This document shows positions 24,324 to 35,889 of a stretch of DNA of 64,000 nucleotides, one piece after another. Every line of letters starts with the position of its first letter. The first letter of the stretch is position 1. The notes below the pieces were generated by a model that was not told the DNA's origin, ran no database searches, and saw nothing but the letters and a program-made list of their open reading frames with translations. Location of the stretch: assembly GCA_016630905.1 (NCBI GenBank), contig WBMQ01000010.1:1550001-1614000 (forward strand), in the 5' to 3' direction. A program made the position numbers and the translations under genes. The DNA comes from Capillidium heterosporum. Its lineage: Eukaryota; Entomophthoromycota; Entomophthoromycetes; Entomophthorales; Capillidiaceae.

Positions 24324-25252
24324 TTTGGCGAAGTTGGTTATGAAGCTATCTACCAACCTTATAATTGGAGTGAACTTTTGAAAGTTTTAATTATTAAATA
24401 TGTTTCTTTAATATCCTTTTTTGATATATTTCATATATATGTATTTTGCTGTAGCTTTATGTTTATAGCGATTGTTGGGTTCTAAAGCAATGTTAGAATA
24501 GCAGAGTTTCAAGATTGTGATATTTTTCCTAATTCAATAGTATGGGATTCATGGTTTCTATCAGTATGTCTATTATATAATATGCTTCTAGGGGGAATAG
24601 GGATACGTGATCGAATGTTATGTAGAATAATGCTCTACTTTAACATTCATTTGGAATATCGATATCTATATAAGAATCTATCTACTACAATAGTACTTTT
24701 AACTTGGATTTTAGTTGTGTTAATTGGCTACAGAGGTCTGCAGTCGATTAAAGCTCAAACAGTGTATATGTTTAAGAATATAAAGATCTAGCTTAAACTG
24801 AACCATTCCTTCAGCTATAAGAAACAATAGACATAGGTACATATACACTACGCTTCATATTTGACAAAGTTCGACCTTGTACTTTGCTTTCAACGGGCTG
24901 GTTATCCATGTATAAGCCCTAGTTCTGCCTAAACATCAAGCAAAGTCTAGCTCTTCGAACCTCTCAATCGGCCAAAGCTATCCCATAAATTTCGAATTTT
25001 GGGAATCTATGGATTTTCTCTAGCTTTATCTCTCTGCCCATCAACTGACTTTGGATGCCTCAGTTCTCTATCCATTTTGAGCTGGGGAAGCGAATAGAAA
25101 GCTGAGGAAATGCTAGGGAAACAAATTCCCGTAATTTGGGAAAATTGCCCAATGGTTAGGCCCCCAATCCTAACCTCATAAAATGGCTGCAGCCTGCCAC
25201 CTAGCTTCCCGCATTAACTCGCCCCCAACAAAAAATAAGCTTCCCAAGAAAG
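24324..25252. other. intergenic
   Basis: No gene supported. A 69-codon frame at 24582-24791 lacks recognisable features. The last 150 bases are GC-richer and serve as the promoter of the HMG-box gene. Confidence 0.45.
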
Positions 25253-25936
25253 ATGAAGAACGAAAAGAAACCCATACAAGGGCAGGAGCTGGACTTGAGC
25301 GAGGTAAGTAGTTTACTTTTTGTCGTCGGTATCTAACTCCATAGTCTATAGATTAGCACGAGGTTAATCTCCATCTCCGAAGAGCTATTCCAACTCTCCA
25401 GCATGCTACATGGTGCTGACCTACCTCACAAAGTCGCTGGCGCCCAGACTTCCAAGAAAGGAACCAAGCCCAAGATCCCAGTTGACCCCTATGCACCCAA
25501 ACGTCCTCTCTCCAGCTACCTTCGCTTCTTCGGCTCGGTCCAAAAGCAGTTGGCCATCGAGAACCCTCAGTTAGCCACCAATGAAATAGCCAGACTAGCC
25601 GGTCAGAAGTGGCGTGAGCTCTCTGATAAAGACAAAAAGTTTTATAACGACCAGTTCGCTGCCGAAAACGAGATATTCAAGGCCCAGTTAGGTGAGTACG
25701 AAAAGAACAAGTTGAACGGGACCTTGCCTACTTCCTACAATGAGCCTAGCAATGGGACTCATGCTGTTACTGAAGTTGTGAAGCAACCAGTACACCAGCA
25801 CTTTGAGTATGACTTTGACTACAGCTCCGAGAACAAGGACGAGACCAAGGAGGACGACAGTAAGTCGGAGCAAAAGCCCAAGAAGAAGAAGAAGAAGTCC
25901 AAGAAATCCAAGCACTCCAATGCCGATGACAATTGA
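25253..25936 (+). CDS. HMG-box protein, Nhp10/Nhp6-like
   Basis: 211 residues, exons 25253-25303 and 25352-25936. An N-terminal helical stretch (LDLSEISTRLISISEELFQL) precedes a single HMG box starting at DPYAPKRPLSSYLRFF and continuing through NEIARLAGQKWRELSDKDK (residues about 55-130). The tail is acidic, then strongly lysine-rich (PKKKKKKSKKSK). The pre-box helix plus one box resembles Nhp10-type subunits of the INO80 remodeller, which recognise DNA ends and nucleosomes. It could equally be a free architectural protein. Intact. Confidence 0.8.
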
Positions 25937-26410
25937 GTTTGATTATAGCTAGCTAGCTGGTTTACCTATTGTGAACTTTCAATAAACTGCCTTTTAACAA
26001 TAAACTGTACCAATTTTTTGCTGGCTTGTATAATGTCTACTTTGTACTTTGTTATGGACAAGAAGTGCAATGCGATAAGAGTAGATTTGCTAGCAATCCT
26101 TATAGTAAACTGTCTACTTTTAATGGATTAGGATATACCGTAGCTTATATAGATCATTCCTTTGAGCTTGATGGAAGTATACATCCTTTTTCTTCTAAAA
26201 CTGATTGAAAATATAATAGTACTAGCGTTGATGCTTTAGAAACATTGAAAAGGTATCTATACTAAAACTGTAAAGATCCCTGGTGGCTAGAATATACAAC
26301 AATATACAAAGCCAGGATAAAGCTATTATAATTTGTTTGTTTATTTGTATACTAAAAATAAAAGTAGGATGTGTTTACGACTATGAAAAGAGAAAAAGAA
26401 GAGGGATCAC
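25937..26410. other. intergenic
   Basis: 3' ends of two convergent genes. A 60-codon frame at 26026-26208 shows nothing recognisable. Confidence 0.45.
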
Positions 26411-27139
26411 TCATTGGAAGTCCTTATCAATAACCCGGAACAACGAATCTCTAATAGGATTATGATGGTGGCGCAACCATCCATACGCTCGATTACTACG
26501 ATCAAGTCTCAAGTTCAACTTCTTTTGGTTTTGGGGATGGTGCAGGGAATTTTGATCAGGCGTCAAGCCAAATTGGCGTTGTAGCAACAATTTTTGCTGG
26601 GTACGACTGATGGGTTGGTTCAGGTTGGTGCTAGTACTAGCTGTTGGGACATTTGAATTCGGTTCACGGTTAGAACTAGTGCCGGCGTTGGTGCTGCTAT
26701 TGGGAATAGCACTACTACCTTCTATTTCGACCGGCTGAAGTAAAGGTTGGTGACTATTTCGCGAAGAACCAGGAACACACTCAATAGTTTTAATTTGGCG
26801 CTGGGTCGAAGGTGAAGCTGGAGTTAAAGTTAGTTTATTTCTAGATAGCGAAGGAGAAGAGCTTTCGCTAACTTCAGCTAGATTGTCGGTAGTAGCGATG
26901 TGGATTTGTCTTGAACTACTGGGTTGGTTTAATTTCAGGGTAGGTGGAGTGAGATGGGATACTGCAAAACTTCGGCAGCTATCACTGTCATCATCGCCAA
27001 ACATAAACTTGACCTCTTTGGGATTTTCTTTGGCTATACGTTCGGGTTGTACAGTTGTATTTTGGTCGGGATTTCGACCTTGCAAAGTTGGACTACGCGG
27101 TTGCAGAGGTGAAGTTACTGTTTCCCAGGATTTGGACAT
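26411..27139 (-). CDS. serine/proline/asparagine-rich protein of unknown function
   Basis: 242 residues if started at the ATG at 27139. Most of it is low-complexity and probably disordered. The C-terminal 60 residues look ordered and basic: SRTQQKLLLQRQFGLTPDQ, then LDRSNRAYGWLRHHHNPIRDSLFRV. Such conserved tails on disordered fungal proteins suggest a docking or regulatory role; I considered TORC1-associated Tco89-like proteins but cannot support it. The same frame continues upstream without a start for about 20 codons, then over one TAG to an ATG at about 27310, so the true N-terminus is uncertain. It is divergent from the SVP26-like gene. Confidence 0.6.
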   Translation of the reverse strand: MSKSWETVTSPLQPRSPTLQGRNPDQNTTVQPERIAKENPKEVKFMFGDDDSDSCRSFAVSHLTPPTLKLNQPSSSRQIHIATTDNLAEVSESSSPSLSRNKLTLTPASPSTQRQIKTIECVPGSSRNSHQPLLQPVEIEGSSAIPNSSTNAGTSSNREPNSNVPTASTSTNLNQPISRTQQKLLLQRQFGLTPDQNSLHHPQNQKKLNLRLDRSNRAYGWLRHHHNPIRDSLFRVIDKDFQ

Positions 27140-27373
27140 GGTTGAAGGTTGAACTTGAAGAGCTTGCTTCGGTTTTCTTTTCGAGGTTTGTCTAATTTCA
27201 TTTCTATCAGTTACCTAATTTGAATTACCAGGTGGATTTGATTGGATAGAATGAGGATTTTCATTCCAAGAAACTTTGGAATTCAAGTTGGATAGATTTT
27301 GTAGCGTCATAGCTTAGCAGGCTGGCTAGTCAGTTTAGAAGTCCAACTCCAACAGAGAAGTTTACAAGACAAC

Positions 27374-28104
27374 ATGGGTCCAGTTATTCAATTACTTCAA
27401 GCGTTGGGTATAACCATCTTACTAATAGTCTTTGGATTTTGTTTTGGTAAGTTTATGTCTGTTGCTTTTTTAATTATGTATGTTATATTAGGTTGTGGTA
27501 TAGTCAAGGCAAGCGATTTAGCCGAAGAATACCCTGTCATTACCAAGAAAATATTGACCTATAGTGGATTTGTAAATTATATATTTGTATTTTATTGAAC
27601 TCTATCTTAGATCCTTATAGCTCTACATTTCAGTTTGTGGGCTATAGAAGGGCTACCTTTCACTTACAACCTATTCGGCATAGTTAGCCAGGTTGTCTAC
27701 ATGCTCAACTTAAAAACCTTCCCAGTCGTCCAATTGAATTCAGTTAGCTTTATTGGCACATGTATATGCTGTATAACCAACCATTTCCTATGGTTCTTTT
27801 ACTTCCTCACCCCCAACTATTTGACAATTCACTTTACTAATTTACAGATAAGTGCCTTCTTTTTGTTAGTTGTTTGGCTGGTGCCCTTAACTTATTTGAT
27901 ATCGCTTTCCTCAAATGACTTACTTTTGCCCATCCATGGTACTTTATATTATATTTTATCATGTTGACTGTTTTAGGTAACGACGATGGGCAAGCTAGTC
28001 CTTCAAGTACGCACCAGAAGCCAGGTAGAAGTAGCATTATAAAGGGTCTCTTTGAGAAGTTTGTGCCTAGTAACAAGGAGTCTCTATCTTCCAAGCTACA
28101 ATAA
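27374..28104 (+). CDS. SVP26/TEX261-like ER-Golgi membrane protein
   Basis: 202 residues, exons 27374-27446, 27492-27571, 27611-27938, 27977-28104, phases exact. Four hydrophobic segments are present, with family landmarks KASDLAEEYPVITKKILTY, FSLWAIEGLPFTYN, LKTFPVVQL, FLWFFYFL and VPLTYLISLSSNDLLLP; the charged cytosolic tail ends SSKLQ. TEX261/Svp26 proteins are COPII cargo adaptors that carry glycosyltransferases out of the ER. The tail is shorter than in the human protein. The stretch YLTIHFTNLQ inside the third segment looks like an exonised intron end (ends TTTACAG) but stays in frame. Confidence 0.85.
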
Positions 28105-28269
28105 AACTTTTATATGGATTGTTTTCTATAGAGTCCAGCTTTATGGATTAAAGTGAGCCTATGTTAAATATTTCTTTATATGCTTTCAAATTTCGCTAGA
28201 ATGATGCTTAAATTTGTATAAATAGCTGGTATAAGTATGTAAAGTTTAGTTGTGCTTTAAGCATCCACT

Positions 28270-28680
28270 CTCGTCCCTACTACCCAATCTAAACTATCAA
28301 AGTACAGCAGCAGTAGTCCAACGTCACAAAAACTACGAGCCCATTACTCAAACCCATCTCTACTAGTCTTCAAGCCCAGCCCAATCTATAAGCCTAAATA
28401 TACCTAAAAGGTGACCTTACAAAGGGTATGTAAGACTTCACCAATAGGCTCGGATTTCCAGCTTCATAATTTAGTTCTGGAAAAGCCTGTCAAATCGTAT
28501 GCAATTTAGCCAATTAGCTTTTTAATTACGTCAGATCTTCCCTTTCCCAACAACTTGAATTCCAACAAGTCATGTGGCTATGAAGGCAACCTGGATTTTG
28601 ACGAGAAATTAAAACTCAATTTGAAATACGAGTACGAAGCCTTTAACCTCAACGTTAACAGCTTCGACTCTCGTTAGAAT
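28270..28680 (+). pseudogene. decayed ORF of unknown family
   Basis: One plus-strand frame stays protein-like for about 135 codons with only two internal stops: LSKYSSSSPTSQKLRAHY, then GSDFQLHNLVLEKPVKSYAI, then FPNNLNSNKSCGYEG and KLKLNLKYEYEAFNLNVNSF, ending in TAG. No start codon with a signal was found. This looks like the remains of a gene, but no family was recognised. Confidence 0.35.
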
Positions 28681-28734
28681 TTAGTTTGCACTACATTTCA
28701 ATCAGTTTAGCGTCGTAAATAAAGTGTATCAGTT

Positions 28735-30251
28735 ATGTTAAGAAAACTCAGTACCTTAGGAAGCAGTGTCAAAAGTTCAAAGGTAGCTATCTATTCTACA
28801 TTGGCTCTAAAATATTTAATAAATTATTCATCTATTGTAGCTCTTCACCTCTAGGATTCATACTACAGCTGCTGCTAAGTATGCCTCAGGAAGTCAACCT
28901 GCCCCAGCTGAAGGTTTCTTGCCCGGTGTAGCCAACTCCCAATTCATAAAAAATTCCCACGAGCAAGCTTTACGCAACCCTGAACTTCGGGCCGCTGGCG
29001 TTGAATTCGGTAACCCATCTATCAATCTCCAAAGAAAACCAAACTAACCCCACCTCATTTTCACCTCATTACACCCAATAGGCGAGACCAAAAAGATGAA
29101 CTACTTTACTGCTTTGAACGACGCTATGAGTATCGCCTTGGCGACCGATGAGACGGCTTGCATCTTTGGTGAAGATGTAGCTTTCGGTGGTGTATTCAGA
29201 TGCACAACTGGTCTTGCCGAGAAGTTCGGTAAACTTGCCTTTTCTTACTACTTTTTATAAAAATTAGTTAATTCTAATTGGCAAATTTAGGCAAAGACCG
29301 AGTCTTCAACGCCCCTTTGACGGAGCAGGGTATCGCCGGTTTCGGTATTGGTATGGCTGCCATGGGCCACACCGCCATCGCCTGAGATCCAGTTCGGCGA
29401 CTACATCTTCCCCGCCTTTGATCAGGTAAATTGAACACTATATTCCCTATTCCGACTCACCTCCAATTTATTTTTCAAATTCCTAATCAAATTTATAGAT
29501 TGTCAACGAAGCAGCCAAGTACCGTTACCGCTCTGGTGGTGTTTTCAACGTTGGAGGCCTAACTATTCGAGCCCCCATCTCAGCTGTTGGGCACGGTGCT
29601 TTGTATCACTCGCAATCCCCCGAAGCTTTCTTCCCCCACGCTGCTGGTCTCAAAGTTGTCATTCCTCGTTCCCCTATCCAGGCTAAAGGTCTACTGTTAG
29701 CTTCCATCCGTGATCGCAACCCTGTCCTGTTCTTTGAACCCAAGATCTTGTACCGTGCTGCTGGTACATTTTATAAAACCTCAAAAATGCTAACTTAGCC
29801 CTCCTCTTTAGTCGAACACGTCCCCGTTGGTGACTACGAACTGCCTTTAGGCAAGGCTGAGATCTTGAAGGAGGGTAGTGACGTAACTGTTGTCGGTTGG
29901 GGTTCCCAGATCTACGCCCTTGAGAACGCTATCCAGATGGCTGAAGAGAAGATGCCTGGACTCAAGTGCGAGCTCATCGATCTACGTACCATCTTCCCTT
30001 GGGATGTTGAGACTATAGTCAACTCGGTAAACAAGACTGGTAGGTTGGTTATTGCCCATGAAGCTCCTAAGACTATGGGCTTCGGCGCTGAAATTGCTTC
30101 GACTATTCAGGAGCGTTGTTTCTTGAGGTTAGAAGCTCCTATCACTAGAGTCACTGGACATGATACTCCCTTCCCCTTGGCCTTTGAGAAGTTCTACGTA
30201 CCTGATTTCACGAGATGCGCTGAAGGTATCCGTAAGGTTATGGAGTACTAG
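28735..30251 (+). CDS. BCKDHB: branched-chain 2-oxoacid dehydrogenase E1 beta, one frame break
   Basis: About 400 residues, exons 28735-28782, 28841-29009, 29082-29228, 29291-29425, 29499-29763, 29812-30251. A basic mitochondrial presequence precedes [72 protein letters not shown] and [14 protein letters not shown]. These signatures separate it from the pyruvate dehydrogenase beta chain. With E1 alpha it decarboxylates the 2-oxoacids of Val, Leu and Ile using thiamine diphosphate. In exon 4 one base too many near 29381-29383 turns TAIAEIQFGDY into a TGA stop; beyond it the reading frame is perfect to the end. RNA or read data should decide whether this is a real mutation. It is convergent with malate synthase. 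Confidence 0.92.
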
Positions 30252-30755
30252 GTTTGAAAGGAAATAAACTTGAATGACTGGTTTGGCATCTTTTCAGTTT
30301 CAAAGTTTGTTTTATATGGTCGAAAGTAGTGATTAGAAAGCTCCTTGGGATAAATATAGTGTAAAGTTAAGCTATAGATGTGTGGCGAAATTGTATATAA
30401 TTATATAGCTGAGTCTATTTTATTTTCTATTTATTTCAACTTGAATAGTCTTCCTGTGGCTGGTGTTTCTATTGTTTTAAAAATTTACATCAAAAATGAA
30501 AGATTATGTATAAGTTGCTGTACCATGTAGCATCCAATTAGCCTATTACCAAAGGGAGCTAGATGAATTTTAGACTCTTATAAGATTGAGAACCATGTCC
30601 ATATCTACTTACTATAAAATGTAATATATACAGTTCAAATAGATCCAACAATTCAATACAACCACTACAAAATTTAAATTTTAAACACATAAAAGTTTAC
30701 TATTTAACTCCTACAAACCATAGCAGCCTATCAAATGCACACAACCCTCGCCAGC
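30252..30755. other. intergenic between convergent genes
   Basis: 3' flanks of BCKDHB and malate synthase. AT-rich, nothing recognised. Confidence 0.5.
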
Positions 30756-32436
30756 CTAAAGTCTAGGCTGCTGATGATCAACACTAACGATATCATCGTA
30801 ACACAGTGTAGTCAAAAAGTCAGGGTAAGCCTCCCCAATCAAATTAGGTACCAGATGATCTCTAGCCCTCTGGAACTTGGAGCGGAAAAACTTATCACCC
30901 ATACTGCGTTCCAACTTGTGTAATTCTTCATCCAGAATACGGGTTACATACTCTGGAGTAACCTGCTGGCCATCAGAAGTAGTGACACGGTGACGGCACC
31001 ATTGCCAAACCTGAGATCTGGCAATTTCAGCAGTAGCAGCATCCTCCATAAGATGGTGGATGGGTACACACCCAACACCACGTAGCCAAGCCTCGACATA
31101 TACCAAAGCTACCGACAAATTGGAACGGATTCCAGCTTCAGTGATGGAGCCAGGTACGTCGGTACTCAGCAAATCCATGTTGGTGACCTTACCTTGATGT
31201 CCTTCAACAAAGAGTTGGTTGGGGTAGGGCATATGGGCGTTGAAAGCTTCCAAGGCAATTGGCACCAAGGCGGGGTGGGCGACCCAGGTACCGTCATGGC
31301 CAGCTTTCACTTCACGCCACTTGTCAGCCCGAACCTTATCCATAGCAGCTTGATTAGCTTTAGCGTCTTCTTTGATAGGGATCTGGGCCGCCATACCGCC
31401 CATGGCATGCACGCCACGCTTGTGGCAGGTTTTAATGAGTAGGTTGACGTACGAGGACATGAAGGGCACCGTCATAGTTACCGAGGCACGATCCGGCAAG
31501 ATGAACTGGGGGTTGTGCCTAAACTTTTTGATGAAACTGAAGATGTAGTCCCATCTTCCACAGTTGAGGCCAGAAGAATGCTCGCGCAATTCGAAGAGGA
31601 TCTCCTCCATCTCAAAGACAGCCATTATGGTTTCAATCAACACGGTGGCTCTAATAGTACCGCGACGCATACCAATGGTATCTTGAGCCAAGTTGAAGGC
31701 ATCGTTCCAGAGTCTAGCTTCCAAGTGAGACTCCATCTTGGGTAAGTAGAAGTAGGGACCGGCACCGATACGTAATGAGGCATGTGCGTTGTGGTAAAAG
31801 TAGAGACCAAAGTCGAAGAGAGAGGCTGAGCAAGGTTCTCCGTCGATGATGAGGTGCTTTTCAACTAAGTGCCAGCCTCTAGGACGAACGATTAAGGTGG
31901 ATAGGCGTTCCTTGGGATCGATGAAGTAACGCTTGCCTTCGGGTGAGGTGAAGCTGATGGTACGAGCGATGGCATCGCGAAGATTGACTTGCCCGTTGAT
32001 GCAGTTCTCCCAGGTGGGGGCCGTAGAATCTAAGATTAACAATTAAGACTAAAGTTAGCTAAGGATGGAATTTACCTTCAAAGTCGGCCATGTAGGTCAT
32101 AGCACCTGACTTCAGTCCGTTGATAACCATCTTGCGGTCAACTGGGCCAGTGATTTCAACACGTCTATCGACTAATCCAGGAGCAGGGTGAGCACATTTC
32201 CAAGTTGGGTCGTCTCGGATAGCTTGAGTTTCCGGTAAGAAGTTGGGTAGTTGGTTATGGATCTCGATCTGCTGTTCACGAACTTTACGTTGCTCCAACA
32301 GGAAGATTCTACGCTTGTTGAAAGCACGGTGCAATTGTGCTACAAAGTTGATGGCACCTGGTGAAAGGATTTCTTGCTGTTCCTTAGTGTGAACTTTACC
32401 TAGGATTTGGATTCCACTTAGATCTTTGCTTGACAT
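30756..32436 (-). CDS. MLS1: malate synthase
   Basis: 544 residues, two exons (minus): 32436-32076 and 32029-30756. Family blocks: [96 protein letters not shown] and [15 protein letters not shown]. The enzyme condenses glyoxylate and acetyl-CoA to malate in the glyoxylate cycle, needed for growth on acetate or fatty acids. The C-terminus is HQQPRL; the usual peroxisomal signal is SKL-like, so PRL would be a weak or absent PTS1. Length and active-site regions are normal and the frame is unbroken. Confidence 0.95.
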
Positions 32437-33555
32437 ATTTTTGGTTCTGTTTTTATAAACTTGATGAAAAGGAAGGCTTTGTTGCTGGCTTTTATAGAGA
32501 TCGTTGTGTTGGATACAAGCTGGATTGAAGGGGAGCTAAATTCCTATTGATTAAAACCTTAAAGACTATCCTTGGAATTACGTACATTTGTATAAATTAG
32601 GAAATAAAGTGACGAATTTCAGCCTATGGTTTAGGTTTCAACTGGACCCATCCAATAGTTTTGACTAATTTGATAACCCTTTAAATTTCAAGTGCTTGAG
32701 TGATGACGAAGCATGAAGGTTTTGCCATTATAATGTCAGTGTGACTTCTGGTAAATTTTCAATTATGCGTAGACTTCAACCTATTTTCGTGAAACCGTAC
32801 CAATGAAAACGGAACTGTAAGGCGGAAGAAACACATCAAGGTAGAAATGAAAAACCACTTGTTTAGGCAAAGTTGGTTATCGAGAATCTGTCCAGCACTT
32901 GCAAAGTGGCAGTCATAATCATCGAAACCTTTCAATTCATTTCTAAAAGATCATAAGTTTGGTGAAAAGGAGGCTACAGATGGGCTTCTAGGCTTAAGCT
33001 ATTTCTTTGATTTCGAAGCCTGCTTTCAAAGTCAATTATGGTTTGTATTAAAAGATGTATATAATATGCTCCGAATCAATCGTATAATAGTTGGCCACTT
33101 TGACTAGTTTATAGTATTTTAATTTTGAGTGCATCTACTTAAACACCATGTTATCACTTAGCTATATAGATTTCATTACTATAAGCCATGTAAAAATGCT
33201 ATAGTAAGCTTAGCTTAGTTGTAGGATAACAAACTTAGTGTTGAAAAGTCAACAGTACAAACATGAGCTTTTGATAGAGCAGTTTAACTTTGTAAAAGGA
33301 AATCGATTTCACGAATATTTGCAAAGGAAAGCTTTATAGTTCAAGTCAAAACTACAGCTATCAACAATTTACCAAGATAGGTTGACAAAGATAGCTATAG
33401 CTACAAATTGCCATTGATAGTATATCACTTAAAATCACATTTGCTGATCAATTTAGGGTATAGAAGTGTATTGACTGTTGACCATCTATATAGTGCTAAC
33501 TTACAATTCAAAGTAATTAGATTTGAACTCTCAATGTATTTTCTTATATCCCAAC
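32437..33555. other. intergenic, malate synthase promoter side
   Basis: The first few hundred bases must hold the malate synthase promoter. No clear factor site was identified and no coding sequence seen. Confidence 0.5.
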
Positions 33556-33939
33556 TTAGCAAGATCTATTATGGTTTAGCTTAATGAATATCGAACTAAG
33601 ACAACTTTTGGCAGCCTCCAAGTTGGAATCACTACCTTGGACTTGAGTTACAACGTAATATACACAATCCTTACCGTAGTGGAAAGCAGTTTGAGTGCCA
33701 CCACTACTCTTGAATGGTTTGATCTTGAAATTAGGGACACTGTTGATACATTCACAGATCCCTTTGATTTTCAAAGTTTTGTGCTCTCTTGAATTTAGTA
33801 TCTGAGTAGAAGGTGGTTTCAGCTTGGAAATTGGATTTGGATGGTAAGTTGTCATCACCATAGTCGACACTATGGGTGAGATACTTATCAGAGACGACGA
33901 ATTGGCGATAAAACCTAGGAGAGTTAGTTGGATTTTCAT
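33556..33939 (-). pseudogene. six-cysteine crystallin-like secreted protein, decayed copy
   Basis: Member of the 33-49 kb array. The start (MKIQLTLLGFIAN) and the second half (IKGICECINSVPNFKIKPF, FHYGKDC, IFIKLNHNRSC) match the family in one frame. Between them the homologous sequence lies in another frame (SDKYLTHSVDYGDDNLPSK, AETTFYSDTKF), so two opposite single-base changes have occurred. The open 127-codon frame is therefore chimeric. In the displaced part both N-terminal cysteines are lost (DKC to DKY, DNC to VDY). A TATA-like cttttata lies at 34023-34030. Confidence 0.7.
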
Positions 33940-35889
33940 TTTTAAGCCCGAATTAGGATATATAGTTGACTGAATTGGGTTAGATTTTGTGTTTACAGTG
34001 AATTAGGTCTTTTACCCTCTTCCTTTTATACACAATTTGAATTTGTTCTTAGAGATAGCATAGCTCTACTTTGGTTAAAGCTTTTATAGTTCGAAATTTG
34101 GCAGACTGGAACTAAAGAATTCAAGTTGAAACGATCACGTCTATGCTAAAATATGTGGTTTAGAGGAGGTAATAGTAGCCAGATTTAACAGATGTTGGAG
34201 CCACCATCATTTTTGTTGGACGAGATGGGTAATTTTATAAGAACGTATCTCCATAAGGAGGTATATTGGCAATTGGGTTCGATCATTGATCTTGCAGTTT
34301 ACTCATTTTCAAAGACTTGGGTTTACTATGTCGAGTTTATCCACTACCATTACCAGACTTCTAATATATGATGTTTTTAAAGCAAATAAGTTGCAGATAA
34401 CTATTCTTATACAAGTCTCCAAAATGGTACTAAGTGAACTGATGTTATCCTCTCATAATTTATATCCCATCGACTTTTCCTATCCATTTTACTTGAAATC
34501 CTTTATGTACAATGTAGCTTAAGTGACAGTATTTAATTTTCAATTGGATATGCACATCTATACTGGTTCCATTGACGACTAAATTCGATTTAACATTGCT
34601 CAATTACTTTGCAACATCAGCAAATACGACCCTGGTACTGGTCGATCGAAACTGAACGATTACACTATAAATTACTCGTTCCAACATAAGAGTCTTTCAT
34701 ATAAGGTAACCTAAGTTCAGTACAAATATCTAAAAGGCGCTTCAACAACTTCAAACTCCCAAAAGCTCGATGTGATATACTCTCAACTTATTCAGCTCAA
34801 AATTAAAGGTGAAGCTTCCTATTTTGAATTTAGTCCGAAAATTAATTTGCTATAAAATTAAACTCAGTTTGGTTTAGCCAAAATATACTTGCTTGGATAA
34901 ATATGTGAATATACGATGATGGTTCTATGTAGTATTCTATATTTTCACTTTACCGATTCTAATCCAGCTTATATAAACAGTTTGATACTACTGTGGTCCA
35001 TGACAAGTGATAGGTAAAGAGGAAAAGATCTAGATGAATATTGCCATTTCCAGCTTCACATGGATCGTAAAGCAAGTCCAGCTCTGCAACTTATATTGTT
35101 CTTCCAAGTTGATCCGAGTCCATCAACTAAAAAAACTAGGCAAGCAGCCCCAGGTCTCATCCTTCTCTTAGGCTTTATGAGGTTCCATGGCTAACTGAGT
35201 TCAAGTCTCTGACATCGTAAAGAAGGGATTCCCAAATTGGAAGGTGACTTTCTATTTACTCCTCTCTAGTTACTACAAGGTAAATATGAAAGGTTGTGAT
35301 AGCTTCTTTTAATAATTTTTGATAGAAAATCTGTAAGTGGAATGTAGGTGCCATAACTGTTGATGTAAGCCATGCAGGCAACACCTGCTAAATACGCCTT
35401 ACTATAAACCTAACCTGCCTATTGCAAAAATACTCCAAAGTTGATACTGGCTAGATATTGAAAATGTGAAGTATAGAGATGTAAAGACAATTATAAAAGC
35501 AGGTGGTAGATTCCATAACTTTCAAAAGAACTACGTTTTTCCTATTTTTTCATAGAATTCAAGATAAGTATAAAACTTGATTTCGATTCTAAAGTAAATA
35601 GAAAATACTACCTAACCTACGTGGATGGATGGTTAAGAAGGATGTCCCTGGTCGAAATTTTATAAATGAAGAGTGTAATCGCCAAAATATACTGATATTT
35701 AGGAAGCTTATAAATGTATATATAGTCACATACTTTGCAAATAGAAAATTCGATTAAGTCCATATCTAATGGTAAACAACTGGGTAAACATACATATATA
35801 AAATGAATAATCAGTTATTAAAATACCAGAATCAAAGATTCAAGAACTATGATACATGTTGGCAGTTTATTATGGACACTATCGACAAA
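33940..35889. other. intergenic with possible remnants
   Basis: Promoter side of the decayed copy, then AT-rich DNA. Bases about 34550-34860 (plus) have protein-like pieces in shifting frames and may be a gene remnant. A 78-codon frame at 34286-34522 is not recognisable. Nothing else supported. Confidence 0.4.

Noticed and set aside
26411..27139. Assignment to the TORC1 subunit Tco89
   Set aside because: Only a vague impression from the SRTQQKLLLQR segment; no second landmark could be named.
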